A DNA stretch of 47,454 bases from a virus: positions 1-47,454 of the IMG/VR virus record IMGVR_UViG_3300025010_000095, one strand, 5' to 3'. Below the pieces are notes generated by a model. It was not told the DNA's origin, made no database searches, and worked only from the letters and a program-made list of their open reading frames with translations. Below are positions 16,387 to 24,002 of the stretch, piece after piece. The translations under genes were made by a program, and so were the position numbers. How positions within the stretch are numbered: the stretch's first letter is position 1; every line of letters starts with the position of its first letter.

Positions 16387-16410
16387 CAACAAACGATGAG
16401 GAGGTAGTAG

Positions 16411-17562
16411 ATGTGCGTAGCAATAGCAAAACCAGTAGGAAAAGTTATAGATAAAGAAACATTACAACAGTGTTTTACACAAAATCCAGACGGATGTGGG
16501 TTTGCTTACATCAATAGTGCCGGTGAACTACGCATACATAAGAGCATGGAGTTCGATGCTTTCTATGCAGAGTTCGAGCCAGTGCAGCTTGAGCATCCTG
16601 ACAGTCCTATGCTGATTCACTTCCGCATCAAGACGCATGGAACCAAGGACTTGTTCAACTGTCACCCATTTAAAGTGGATGAGAACATTGCTTTCATTCA
16701 TAACGGTGTTATATCAAAGATAGATGATTGTCCTGACAAGATCAAGTCAGATACACAGATGTTCAACGAACTGGTGTTGCAGAAACTACCGGATGGTTGG
16801 ACAGGCAATGAGGCAATCAAGCTGATGATTGAGGAGTACATTGGGTTCTCTAAACTTGCGGTGCTGGATAAGCGAAGCAGAGAAATCACACTCTTTAATG
16901 AAACAAAGGGTAGCTGGAAGGAGGGTATCTGGTACTCAAATCTTCTGTGGGAACCTCGTAAAAGTCATTATGATTCAGGCTATTACAAGACCTACACACA
17001 TACAGATCGCTGTCTTCAATGTGATAATTGGATTCGTAATAATGTGTATGCTAATGTTAATAATGTAAACTTCTGTTCTGCGAACTGTAAGGATATTTAC
17101 AAGAGCAAGTGGGTGAATAGTTATAAGAAACATCCTTGTGATTACTGTGGTAAGGACAATACGCATATTACGTTGTATCGTGATAAGGTAGAGTTCCATT
17201 ATTGTTCACAGTATTGTAAGGAGAAACACTTGGAGGCAGATGCTAACTCTTTTGAATGTTTGCATTGTGGTAATGATTTGACAGGTCATGTACTTGGTAA
17301 TTTCTGCAATGCTTTCTGTCGTTCACAGTACGATACAAAGCAGATAGAGTACAAGCCTACGCTTCTGACAGTGGAGTGTAAATGGTGTAATGAGTGGTGT
17401 GCTGAAGTAGAGATGGTGGAGGTAGTGGAAGAACACTATACGCACACAATCTGCATTGATTGCTTGGAGTATGCTGTTGCTCATGATGTTGTCGTGGAGA
17501 CAGAGGAAATTAAATCAACGATTGAATCTGTCAGAGCTAAGATAAATAAACAGGCTTGTTGA
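16411..17562 (+). CDS. Class II glutamine amidotransferase fused to zinc ribbons
   Basis: 383 residues. The N terminus MCVAIAKP exposes Cys2 after Met removal, the nucleophile of class II (Ntn-type) glutamine amidotransferases. HFRIKTHGTKDLFNCHPF and FIHNGVI (about 70-100) match the glutamine-binding Arg-x-x-THG and HNG motifs. Residues about 200-360 add several CxxC/CxxxC zinc motifs (CLQC, FCSANC, CDYCG, CLHCGN, CKWC) like those in the preceding amidoligase. It would release ammonia from glutamine for the amidoligase or ATP-grasp partner. The shared zinc-ribbon extension in both enzymes suggests a common docking partner or physical association. Confidence 0.85.
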   Translation: MCVAIAKPVGKVIDKETLQQCFTQNPDGCGFAYINSAGELRIHKSMEFDAFYAEFEPVQLEHPDSPMLIHFRIKTHGTKDLFNCHPFKVDENIAFIHNGVISKIDDCPDKIKSDTQMFNELVLQKLPDGWTGNEAIKLMIEEYIGFSKLAVLDKRSREITLFNETKGSWKEGIWYSNLLWEPRKSHYDSGYYKTYTHTDRCLQCDNWIRNNVYANVNNVNFCSANCKDIYKSKWVNSYKKHPCDYCGKDNTHITLYRDKVEFHYCSQYCKEKHLEADANSFECLHCGNDLTGHVLGNFCNAFCRSQYDTKQIEYKPTLLTVECKWCNEWCAEVEMVEVVEEHYTHTICIDCLEYAVAHDVVVETEEIKSTIESVRAKINKQAC

Positions 17563-17581
17563 GTCCGGTACAGGAGGTGGT

Positions 17582-17725
17582 ATGAAAGTTGAGTTGAGCG
17601 AAGCCCAAGCGGATTTTCTAAGAGATGTTCTCCTACCGCTGTGGTGGAAAGCACCGACAGATAGTGTGGAAGAGATTATTCTGGATGATATTCTTGAACA
17701 ACTGAGAGGAGAATTGACCGAATGA
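17582..17725 (+). CDS. 47-residue acidic protein in the amidoligase cassette
   Basis: ATG 17582 behind CAGGAGGTGG; its stop overlaps the ATP-grasp start (ATGA), so the pair is translationally coupled. Sequence is acidic and helical (SVEEIILDDILEQLRGELTE) with PLWWK in the middle. It could be a carrier, a regulatory subunit or the substrate of the neighbouring ligases; nothing in it decides this. Confidence 0.6.
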   Translation: MKVELSEAQADFLRDVLLPLWWKAPTDSVEEIILDDILEQLRGELTE

Positions 17726-18558
17726 AAATCCGATTATGGCCGTATAAATTTCACAGTGAAGGTGCGAAGAATCTCCAACTTGCTCTGCAAGGTGTAGGGG
17801 TGGACTGCTTACGTGTCCGTACAGATGGTAGATATAAACCAAGAGCAGATCATCTGATAATTAACTGGGGCAGCAGTACTGGTTGGCCTTGGAGATTCCC
17901 TGATTGTGGTGAACTGGGACTTAATGAACCCTGTTCAGTAAGGACGGCAGCAAATAAGCTGGAAACGTTTAGGGCCTCTCTTATCGAGGGCGGGGGTGCT
18001 ACTATGTTATCTGCCGAGGGAGATTTATTTAATGTCCCTGCCTGGACAGTTGACAAGCGTATGGCTACCCATTGGGTTGCTACTGGAAAAAAAGTTTACT
18101 GTAGAAAACAGTTGACAGGACACTCTGGTTCTGGTATAGTTGTTGCCTCCTCTATCGAGGAGCTGGTAGACGCACCTCTCTACACCGTAGGAATAGAAGT
18201 GAAAGGCGAATATAGGGTTCACGTATTTCGTAATCCCCAAGGTGATTACAAAGTGGTGGATGTTCAGAAGAAACGAAGGAGGGATGAAGCACTTGAGAAC
18301 GAGAGTCTTAACATGGATGTTCGCAATCTTGCGGGTGGTTGGGTCTTTGCACGCAATCAAGTTGCGTTGGGTGAACCTGCTCTTGAGCAAGCAAGGGCGG
18401 CTGTCGAGGCGCTTGGTCTGGACTTCGGAGCAGTTGATCTTGTCCTTGAGAAAAGAACCGAACGGCCAGTGGTGCTGGAAGTAAATAGCGCCCCTGGAAT
18501 ATCCAGCCCAACAACTCTTGCTGCATACGTGGAGGCAATTAAATGTTACTTAATATAA
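17722..18558 (+). CDS. ATP-grasp ligase
   Basis: 278 residues. Central VYCRKQLTGHSGSGIVVASS (about 115-134) is the Lys- and Gly-rich ATP-binding part. EVKGEYRVHVF (about 155-165) and FGAVDLVLEKRTERPVVLEVNSAPG (about 232-256) carry the acidic and Asn metal ligands (VDLV... LEVNSAPG) typical of the fold, closest in style to RimK/D-Ala-ligase-like carboxylate-amine ligases. It would form an acyl-phosphate and then an amide or peptide bond. The N terminus (about 1-95) is a substrate domain with INWGSST. It belongs to the same run as the amidoligase and GATase II genes. Confidence 0.85.
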   Translation: MKIRLWPYKFHSEGAKNLQLALQGVGVDCLRVRTDGRYKPRADHLIINWGSSTGWPWRFPDCGELGLNEPCSVRTAANKLETFRASLIEGGGATMLSAEGDLFNVPAWTVDKRMATHWVATGKKVYCRKQLTGHSGSGIVVASSIEELVDAPLYTVGIEVKGEYRVHVFRNPQGDYKVVDVQKKRRRDEALENESLNMDVRNLAGGWVFARNQVALGEPALEQARAAVEALGLDFGAVDLVLEKRTERPVVLEVNSAPGISSPTTLAAYVEAIKCYLI

Positions 18559-18749
18559 AGGGCAGAATAAAAAAGTATGATTCTGAGTATGCTCATTTAT
18601 CTTTCTATGATGATAGATTTGGATGGGATGGTTGTAAGTATTTGACAAGTAAACACTTTCCAGATGAAGTTTGGGCAAAGATACAGGCTGGTAAAATATT
18701 TATAGCTGAACAGACCGTTCTGTTTGGATTTAGGGAGGAACAATGCTAA
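18543..18749 (+). CDS. 68-residue protein after the ATP-grasp gene
   Basis: ATG 18543 lies within the end of the ATP-grasp gene (16-nt overlap) and the stop overlaps the next start, so it is part of the same translational chain. Beta-rich (HLSFYDDRFGWDG) with one late Cys. Not recognised. Confidence 0.6.
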   Translation: MLLNIKGRIKKYDSEYAHLSFYDDRFGWDGCKYLTSKHFPDEVWAKIQAGKIFIAEQTVLFGFREEQC

Positions 18750-18934
18750 GACCTGGACTTCATTGTCGCGCTTGCGACTCACCGTTGGATGGGATAGGTG
18801 ACCCGGAACTATGTAATGCTTGTATGGCAGTCGTCTTTGACTACAACCGTTCCTTGTTGGAAGATGAAGACATGGACTTAACGGAACTTCTTGACATAGA
18901 GAACTTACTTGGGGAGAAATACAATGAGCTTTAA
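18743..18934 (+). CDS. Small zinc-ribbon protein
   Basis: 63 residues, CRAC and CNAC pairs 15 residues apart (one zinc site), then a very acidic tail (LLEDEDMDLTELLDIENL). Preceded by AGGGAGGA. Small acidic-tailed ribbons often act as adaptor or anti-host factors, but no target is visible here. Confidence 0.65.
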   Translation: MLRPGLHCRACDSPLDGIGDPELCNACMAVVFDYNRSLLEDEDMDLTELLDIENLLGEKYNEL

Positions 18935-19412
18935 AGTTTGGGATACAGTTACTGTTGTTGGGAATACTAGCGGTCATAGATTTCAAAATGGGGATAAGGT
19001 TACTATTGTGGAATTGTGTCCTGGTGATACCTTACTCTGCACTAATGGCTCTCGTAGATTCTATGTAAGTAAACGTGATGTAGCAAATAAACCACTAGAA
19101 CCCCTCGCCGAGGCGACGTGTTGCGGAAGAGAGATGATAAAGATCGGTGAAGCAAAAGAATATGAGATTGTCCCTCTCTTCGAATGCTCTGTCTGTATGG
19201 ATATAATGTTATCTAACGGAGAGAAGTTGGTGAACAAGGTATCTGAACCTGTTTATAATTATCCAGTAGAAGAAGAAGATGAGTTGGTTATGGTTACAAG
19301 TTCTTTGTTAGATGAGGCTATGGTGCAGCCAACATCAACAATCGCTAATACATATGAGGAGTATATTAATATGAGGACTGCTCGTGTCACTTCCACTCGA
19401 CCAAGAAGTTAG
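18924..19412 (+). CDS. Protein with SH3/KOW-like N terminus and Cys pairs
   Basis: 162 residues from ATG 18924 (GGGGAGA site); an upstream in-frame start at 18909 is less well placed. Residues 1-45 (FKVWDTVTVVGNTSGHRFQNGDKVTIVEL) look like a small beta barrel. Then CCGRE and CSVCMD form a likely zinc site. The end overlaps the primase start by 29 nt. Function unknown. Confidence 0.6.
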   Translation: MSFKVWDTVTVVGNTSGHRFQNGDKVTIVELCPGDTLLCTNGSRRFYVSKRDVANKPLEPLAEATCCGREMIKIGEAKEYEIVPLFECSVCMDIMLSNGEKLVNKVSEPVYNYPVEEEDELVMVTSSLLDEAMVQPTSTIANTYEEYINMRTARVTSTRPRS

Positions 19413-20193
19413 GTACTCTCACGGCATAGACTGCCTAAAGTACGGCGCGTCTACGCCTGATGAGCGAGATAGGTTATACGTAAAGCGTACTCGCAAAGGA
19501 ACTTTATACAACTGTTTTAATTGCGGTTACTCCGCTTTTAAACCCTTTAAAGGAGCGGCCTCACTAGAGGAAACAAAGGAGAGATTATATGAACGATTTA
19601 TGGAAAGAAGCAAGAATAGCAATGGTAGTACTATTTTGCATCTGCCTTATGACTACAGCAGTAACATTCCTAGTGCCGGTAGCATCTGGCTTGGCAGATA
19701 TAACATTACAGAAGATGAAATCAGGAAGTATCGTTTCGGATATTCAGAGAAACTGAATAGATTAATCCTACCATTATACAATCAGGAGGGTGAACTTGTT
19801 TTCTGGCAAGGTCGTAACTTGGGTAAGGCAACACGGGATAATCCTAAGTACTTGAATGTACGAAGCAGTAAAGATTGTGCCGTTGTCTTACACGGAGAGG
19901 GGGCTGATGGAAATAAAGTCGCTATCGTAGAGGGGATTTTGGATGCGATAAAAGTAGGGCGGCAGATACACGCAATTCCCTTACTCGGCTCACACCTTTC
20001 CACAAAAGTCTTGCAAAAAGCAGGGCAGTATGATACAATATTTATGTTCCTTGATTATGATAAACGCATGTCCAGTATCAAGTTCTGTAACAAGATCAAA
20101 CTGTTCACAGGAAAGAAGTGCAAGTCAATCATAACGGAGTTAGACCCGAAGGAACTTACCTATGAAGAAATCCAGGCAGCAATTGGAATCTGA
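19384..20193 (+). CDS. TOPRIM primase
   Basis: 269 residues, GTG start. Residues about 15-50 hold an incomplete zinc-binding region (CLKYGAS, then CFNCGYSA). RLILPLYNQEGELVFWQGRN leads into the TOPRIM domain with VAIVEGILDAIKV (catalytic Glu) and IFMFLDYDKR (Asp-x-Asp). The layout is that of T7-type primases without the fused helicase; the helicase is a separate gene at 21056. It should synthesise primers for the PolA-type polymerase encoded downstream. Confidence 0.85.
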   Translation: MSLPLDQEVRYSHGIDCLKYGASTPDERDRLYVKRTRKGTLYNCFNCGYSAFKPFKGAASLEETKERLYERFMERSKNSNGSTILHLPYDYSSNIPSAGSIWLGRYNITEDEIRKYRFGYSEKLNRLILPLYNQEGELVFWQGRNLGKATRDNPKYLNVRSSKDCAVVLHGEGADGNKVAIVEGILDAIKVGRQIHAIPLLGSHLSTKVLQKAGQYDTIFMFLDYDKRMSSIKFCNKIKLFTGKKCKSIITELDPKELTYEEIQAAIGI

Positions 20194-20287
20194 ATTAAGA
20201 GTCTTCTATACCACCAACTACTCATTTTCTGAAGAAGAAATAGAGTATATAATTACAACAACATTGGAGGCTGTTTATGGAGCTTAA
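20162..20287 (+). CDS. 41-residue protein overlapping the primase end
   Basis: ATG 20162 inside the primase 3' end (AAGGA upstream), reading MKKSRQQLESELRVFYTTNY and an acidic helix, and ending inside the next gene's start. Overlaps at both ends suggest translational coupling. Not recognised. Confidence 0.5.
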   Translation: MKKSRQQLESELRVFYTTNYSFSEEEIEYIITTTLEAVYGA

Positions 20288-20570
20288 AGGAACAAAGCAA
20301 GTAGTTATACGGGTTGATTATAATGATGTAGAAAAACTGATTAACAAGTACTACTTCAATGGTACAAATGAGTTTAGTATTGTTGCTTCTCAGGAGATGA
20401 GTAATGATTCGCAATTTGAGGTAGATGTGGATGGTGTATTGACTGAATATGATTTGGACTGCCTCTCGAATAAAGACCAAGACTATGGTGCAACTTACAA
20501 TTATCTAAATGATTTAGCAAACAAAGGTATAATTGAAATGGGCACGTATATAATTAATATTTGCTGGTAG
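20277..20570 (+). CDS. 97-residue protein, unknown
   Basis: ATG 20277 behind TTGGAGG. Acidic and beta-rich (VVIRVDYNDVEKLINKYY, SQFEVDVDGVLTEYDLD). The sequence pattern is that of a small folded phage protein but no family is recognised. Lies between primase and helicase genes. Confidence 0.6.
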   Translation: MELKGTKQVVIRVDYNDVEKLINKYYFNGTNEFSIVASQEMSNDSQFEVDVDGVLTEYDLDCLSNKDQDYGATYNYLNDLANKGIIEMGTYIINICW

Positions 20571-20585
20571 TGAAAGGAAAGAGAC

Positions 20586-20780
20586 TTGGGAAGTGACTCT
20601 CTAAAACCAACACGCTGTTATATCTGTGAGAAGGAGTCTTGCAAAGGTGATTGTAAGAAGTGTCCAAAGAGATTAGCAGGAGAATGTAAGGAGTTCTATA
20701 TCTATCATACGTACAGAGACAGTAAGAGAAACATTGTTTGGTATGCCGTGTGCTCATCTTGTGATTCGCCACTGAGATGA
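20586..20780 (+). CDS. Cys-rich small protein
   Basis: 64 residues from TTG 20586 (AAAGGAAAG site). CYICEKESCKGDCKKCPKR and CSSC provide enough Cys for two zinc or one iron-sulfur site. Its stop overlaps the next small frame (ATGA). Confidence 0.55.
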   Translation: MGSDSLKPTRCYICEKESCKGDCKKCPKRLAGECKEFYIYHTYRDSKRNIVWYAVCSSCDSPLR

Positions 20781-20887
20781 AGCAGTCTGTGCCTCTTGCG
20801 ATGCACCGCCAAGTAGAGGCAGTGTGTAGAGAATGCGATAAGCCATTTAGATTTCTAAATAAGGAGAGAGTAGATGAAAGTCTATGA
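20777..20887 (+). CDS. Possible 36-residue protein running through palindrome copy 7
   Basis: Starts in the ATGA overlap with the previous gene and contains CRECD. The palindrome encodes its FRFLN segment, and the stop overlaps the next gene's beginning. Reality is uncertain because of its size, but coupling at both ends supports it. Confidence 0.35.
   Translation: MKQSVPLAMHRQVEAVCRECDKPFRFLNKERVDESL
20845..20860. repeat. Palindrome copy 7 (TTTAG-4-CTAAA family)
   Basis: ATTTAG / CTAAAT around ATTT, immediately followed by the AAGGAGAGAG ribosome site of the gene at 20874. Confidence 0.8.
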
Positions 20888-21050
20888 AATAAAACGTGCG
20901 GCGCAGGAACTAATGAAGGCTTTTAATACGTGCTGTTTAGAATTTGATTTAGCAGAAGATGGTGTTGTTTATATGACTATTGAAGGTATTGGCAAATTCA
21001 CATTCTGGAACGATGGTCAGTATAATTTCACAGCCAAAGAAAAGGCTTGA
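20874..21050 (+). CDS. 58-residue protein upstream of helicase
   Basis: ATG 20874 behind AAGGAGAGAG. N-terminal helix (YEIKRAAQELMKAFNTCC), then a beta strand pattern (DGVVYMTIEGIGKFTFW). Ends just before the helicase start. Not recognised. Confidence 0.6.
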   Translation: MKVYEIKRAAQELMKAFNTCCLEFDLAEDGVVYMTIEGIGKFTFWNDGQYNFTAKEKA

Positions 21051-21055
21051 CATTT

Positions 21056-22288
21056 ATGACTGAGCTGTGTATTATAAAGATTATTATATCTAATAAAGAA
21101 CTATATAATAAATATATAAAATATATTAGTAATAATAATATATCTAAAGAATCTCTATTTATTATAAACAATATAGGAGAATATTATAGAACCATAGAAA
21201 CCCATGAATACATTTCTCTGGACGAGTTACGATTGTGGTTCTTCCACAACAACCCTAACATCAAGGACGCTGACCTCTTCAATTCTCTGTTCGATAGGCT
21301 AGAGAAGCTAGATGTTTCTGAGACGATAGCGCACACTGTCGTTAAGAACCTGATAGAGAAGGAGTACAGCAACAAGATAGTTAATGCTCTGCTTCCTGTC
21401 CTTGAAGATTCTGCTTTTGATATTATCAAGGATGTTAAGAAACTGATAGAGGAATACGAGGAAGTCTGTCAGTTGAAACAGGATGAAGATAATCCTTTCG
21501 TGGAGGATGATCTTGAGAGTTTGTTAGAAGAGAACGTCACTGGTGAAGGCATCAACTGGCGCTTGAATTGTCTGAACAAAGACATTGGGCCATTACGCGG
21601 TGGTGCTGCTATACACATCTTCGCTAGACCAGAGACAGGAAAGACAACTTTATTATCATCAGAAGAAACACACTTTGCTTCCCAACTGAAAGAAGATGAG
21701 TGTATCATCCATTTTAACAATGAGGAGAAAGGTGGGAAGATTAAGCTGCGTAATTACCAGTCTTGTCTGAACGCAGCAACAAGTAGTATTGTCTCCAACG
21801 TAGAGAAAGCAAAGGAGTTATTTAAGGAACGTGGTGGAGACAAGATAAAAATCTATGATGATGCCTCCATATCTATCTCTGCTATTAAAAAGGCATTGAA
21901 GAAGCACAAGCCTCGGATTGTTATCATAGATCAAGGAGACAAGGTATCCTTTCCTAAAGACGGCGACCATAGTAACGCAGACAGACTACAGAAACTATAT
22001 CAGATTTATCGTGAGCTTGGTAAGGAACACAAGTGTGATATAATTACTGTGGGACAAGCATCTGGTGAAGCTGAAGGTAAAAAGTGGCTGTCAATGGATA
22101 TGATGAACAATAGTAAAACTGGAAAACCTGGGGAACTCGACGTTATAATTGGTATAGGTTGCTCATTCGCAGAGGGTGACGAGGAACTCCGCTTCATTCA
22201 TCTGTGTAAGAACAAACTAACAGGCACACATGGAAAGCATACGGTTCTGATCGACCCTCAAAAGGGGCGCTATAAAGATGTGGGATAA
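21056..22288 (+). CDS. Replicative DNA helicase, DnaB-like
   Basis: 410 residues. The first 140 are helical, in the position of the primase-interaction domain. The RecA-type core starts at about 175 with ARPETGKTTLL (Walker A), RIVIIDQGDK (Walker B) and later KCDIITVGQASGEAEG and FIHLCKNKLTG. It would unwind DNA at the phage fork together with the primase and PolA genes flanking it. TTG at 21047 is an alternative start adding three residues. The opening 120 bases are much more AT-rich than the rest, with ATA-type codons. Confidence 0.85.
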   Translation: MTELCIIKIIISNKELYNKYIKYISNNNISKESLFIINNIGEYYRTIETHEYISLDELRLWFFHNNPNIKDADLFNSLFDRLEKLDVSETIAHTVVKNLIEKEYSNKIVNALLPVLEDSAFDIIKDVKKLIEEYEEVCQLKQDEDNPFVEDDLESLLEENVTGEGINWRLNCLNKDIGPLRGGAAIHIFARPETGKTTLLSSEETHFASQLKEDECIIHFNNEEKGGKIKLRNYQSCLNAATSSIVSNVEKAKELFKERGGDKIKIYDDASISISAIKKALKKHKPRIVIIDQGDKVSFPKDGDHSNADRLQKLYQIYRELGKEHKCDIITVGQASGEAEGKKWLSMDMMNNSKTGKPGELDVIIGIGCSFAEGDEELRFIHLCKNKLTGTHGKHTVLIDPQKGRYKDVG

Positions 22289-22297
22289 GGAGGATTG

Positions 22298-22591
22298 ATG
22301 CGAAAGCTAACTGTTAAATACACATACGATGGGCCAGATATTTATATACACATAGCAGAACAGACACATAGAGAAGCTGATTTTACACCACATGGCTGTC
22401 GCTTTAAAGCCAGTAATGGTTGGAAACTTGAATCTTGTGCCTGTCCAGAACTATTAACATATGACAAACAACTATATGTTCGTGGAGAGGAACCACATAG
22501 AGATACTAATAGTTGTTATGTAGGTGATCCTAAACATATCTTTGAAATTAACCAAGCAGTTAGGGAGTACAATGAAAAATACGGGAGGTGA
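22298..22591 (+). CDS. 97-residue protein upstream of polymerase
   Basis: ATG 22298 behind AAGGAGG. Contains spaced Cys and His (CACPELL, HREAD, SCYVGDPKH) but no clear motif. Ends three bases before the unusual ACG start of the polymerase. Unknown. Confidence 0.6.
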   Translation: MRKLTVKYTYDGPDIYIHIAEQTHREADFTPHGCRFKASNGWKLESCACPELLTYDKQLYVRGEEPHRDTNSCYVGDPKHIFEINQAVREYNEKYGR

Positions 22592-22594
22592 CTA

Positions 22595-23773
22595 ACGTCA
22601 GTAATATCGTTTGATTGGGAGGTCACGAAGCTGCCCAACTCATTCCCCTGGTGCAGCAATGCTTACGCAGTATGTCTTGGAATTGCGAGGGAAGATGGGA
22701 CAACTAGGACTTGGTTGCTGAATCATCCAGAATGTAAGCAGTCTCATGCACAAAGTATCTCGGAGATAAAGTATGAACTTGATTGTGCTACTCGTATTGT
22801 TGCTCATAATATTAAATTCGATCTTCTTTGGCTACTGCATTATGGTATTAATATCTCTAGATACAAAGTCTTTTGCACACAAGTTGCGGAATATCTCTTA
22901 CGAGGACAACAAGGGGGAAGGGGGGAATTAACTCTTGAACAACTCAGTAAAGATTATGGTATCTCAGACAAGATAGATAAAGTCAAAGTATTTTGGGAGA
23001 GTGGTTATGAAACTGATGAAATCCCTGCGGATATTCTTCTGCCTTATTGTGAACAGGATTGTATTAACGCTCTTGTATTATATCAGCAGCAATGCAACAA
23101 GCTTGTCTCGCAGAACTTGGTGGCACTTTCAACACTACAGTTCGAATTATGCAAAGTACTTGCAACAATTGAATACAATGGAATGAAGGTTGATAGAACT
23201 CTAGCGGAAAGCTATGGAGAAGAGTATGGGCGAAAACTTAGTAATATCGACAGAGAAATACACGAGCTGCTCGGAACTGAAATCGGAATTGATACGAATA
23301 GCCTTAACCTTAACAGCAAAGACCAGCTCTCGGCAATCCTATATGGTGGATATATACGAGAGGAAGGACAAGAACTGGTTGAGAAACCACGTAAGGATGG
23401 TTCTATCCGTTCCTACTTTCGGAAGTGTGTATCTAATGTGCGAATCGAAGGATTGGGCTTTCGGCCATCTGCTGAAACTTCCAAAGAAGGTGTGTACTCC
23501 ACAGACGCGGAAGCCCTTAAAAGCCTTAAATGTACGACCCCTGCTCAGAAGCGCATCTTAGAACTGTTCCAAGAGAAAGCTAAACTATCCAAGTTGAAGT
23601 CAACTTACTTCGATGGGATAGTAGAAAGGCTATGTCCAGATGATACTGTTCATCCCTCCATGAATAATTGCATAACGAGAACAGGTAGGTTGAGTAGTTC
23701 CAACCCCAATGGAACTAATATGCCTAGAGGGAATACAGGGCCGGTCAAAAGAATATTTATTAGCAGATACTAG
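22595..23773 (+). CDS. DNA polymerase I family, N-terminal half (exonuclease plus thumb)
   Basis: 392 residues if it starts at ACG 22595, six bases after GGGAGG. The frame has no ATG, GTG or TTG before the ExoI motif ISFDWEVTKLP, so a start at TTG 22715 would delete it. ExoII is IVAHNIKFDLLWL and ExoIII is YCEQDCINALVLY, the proofreading 3'-5' exonuclease. The thumb follows up to ITRTGRLSSSNPNGTNMPRG and GPVKRIFISRY, where the frame stops just before palm motif A. The rest is encoded from 24003 after an inserted small gene. The two halves presumably assemble into one polymerase. Confidence 0.85.
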   Translation, partial: TSVISFDWEVTKLPNSFPWCSNAYAVCLGIAREDGTTRTWLLNHPECKQSHAQSISEIKYELDCATRIVAHNIKFDLLWLLHYGINISRYKVFCTQVAEYLLRGQQGGRGELTLEQLSKDYGISDKIDKVKVFWESGYETDEIPADILLPYCEQDCINALVLYQQQCNKLVSQNLVALSTLQFELCKVLATIEYNGMKVDRTLAESYGEEYGRKLSNIDREIHELLGTEIGIDTNSLNLNSKDQLSAILYGGYIREEGQELVEKPRKDGSIRSYFRKCVSNVRIEGLGFRPSAETSKEGVYSTDAEALKSLKCTTPAQKRILELFQEKAKLSKLKSTYFDGIVERLCPDDTVHPSMNNCITRTGRLSSSNPNGTNMPRGNTGPVKRIFISRY

Positions 23774-23782
23774 GAGAACACT

Positions 23783-24001
23783 ATGACATATGGCGATCTT
23801 AGGAGAGCATTGGTACAGATGGATATAGAGAAGGTATTGCATCTTCCAGTTATTTTTGTATGTTCCTCATCTGGAACAACTTACGAGGTTAGTAGCGCCT
23901 TCATAAGAAAATTGACAGACGAGCACGTTAATAGTGGGTGTTATTGCGGCCCGGTGGAGGATATGAAAGCTGGTGATAAGTTTATAGAATTGTGTAGTTA
24001 A
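23783..24001 (+). CDS. Small protein inserted between the polymerase halves
   Basis: 72 residues with its own TAGGAGA site, MTYGDLRRALVQMDIEK then VIFVCSSSGTTYEVSS and CYCGP. The MTY-x-DLxxAL opening is common in small free-standing phage proteins, so this looks like a normal gene rather than intron filler. It is placed exactly where the polymerase frame is broken; its stop and the next ATG are one base apart. Confidence 0.65.
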   Translation: MTYGDLRRALVQMDIEKVLHLPVIFVCSSSGTTYEVSSAFIRKLTDEHVNSGCYCGPVEDMKAGDKFIELCS

Positions 24002-24002
24002 T

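Noticed and set aside
23774-24002. A second group I intron or an intein between the polymerase halves
   Set aside because: The 229-nt segment lacks the group I core (no CCTGAGCC-type Q or R/S pair) and is too short for an intein; it encodes a normal-looking small protein with its own ribosome site.
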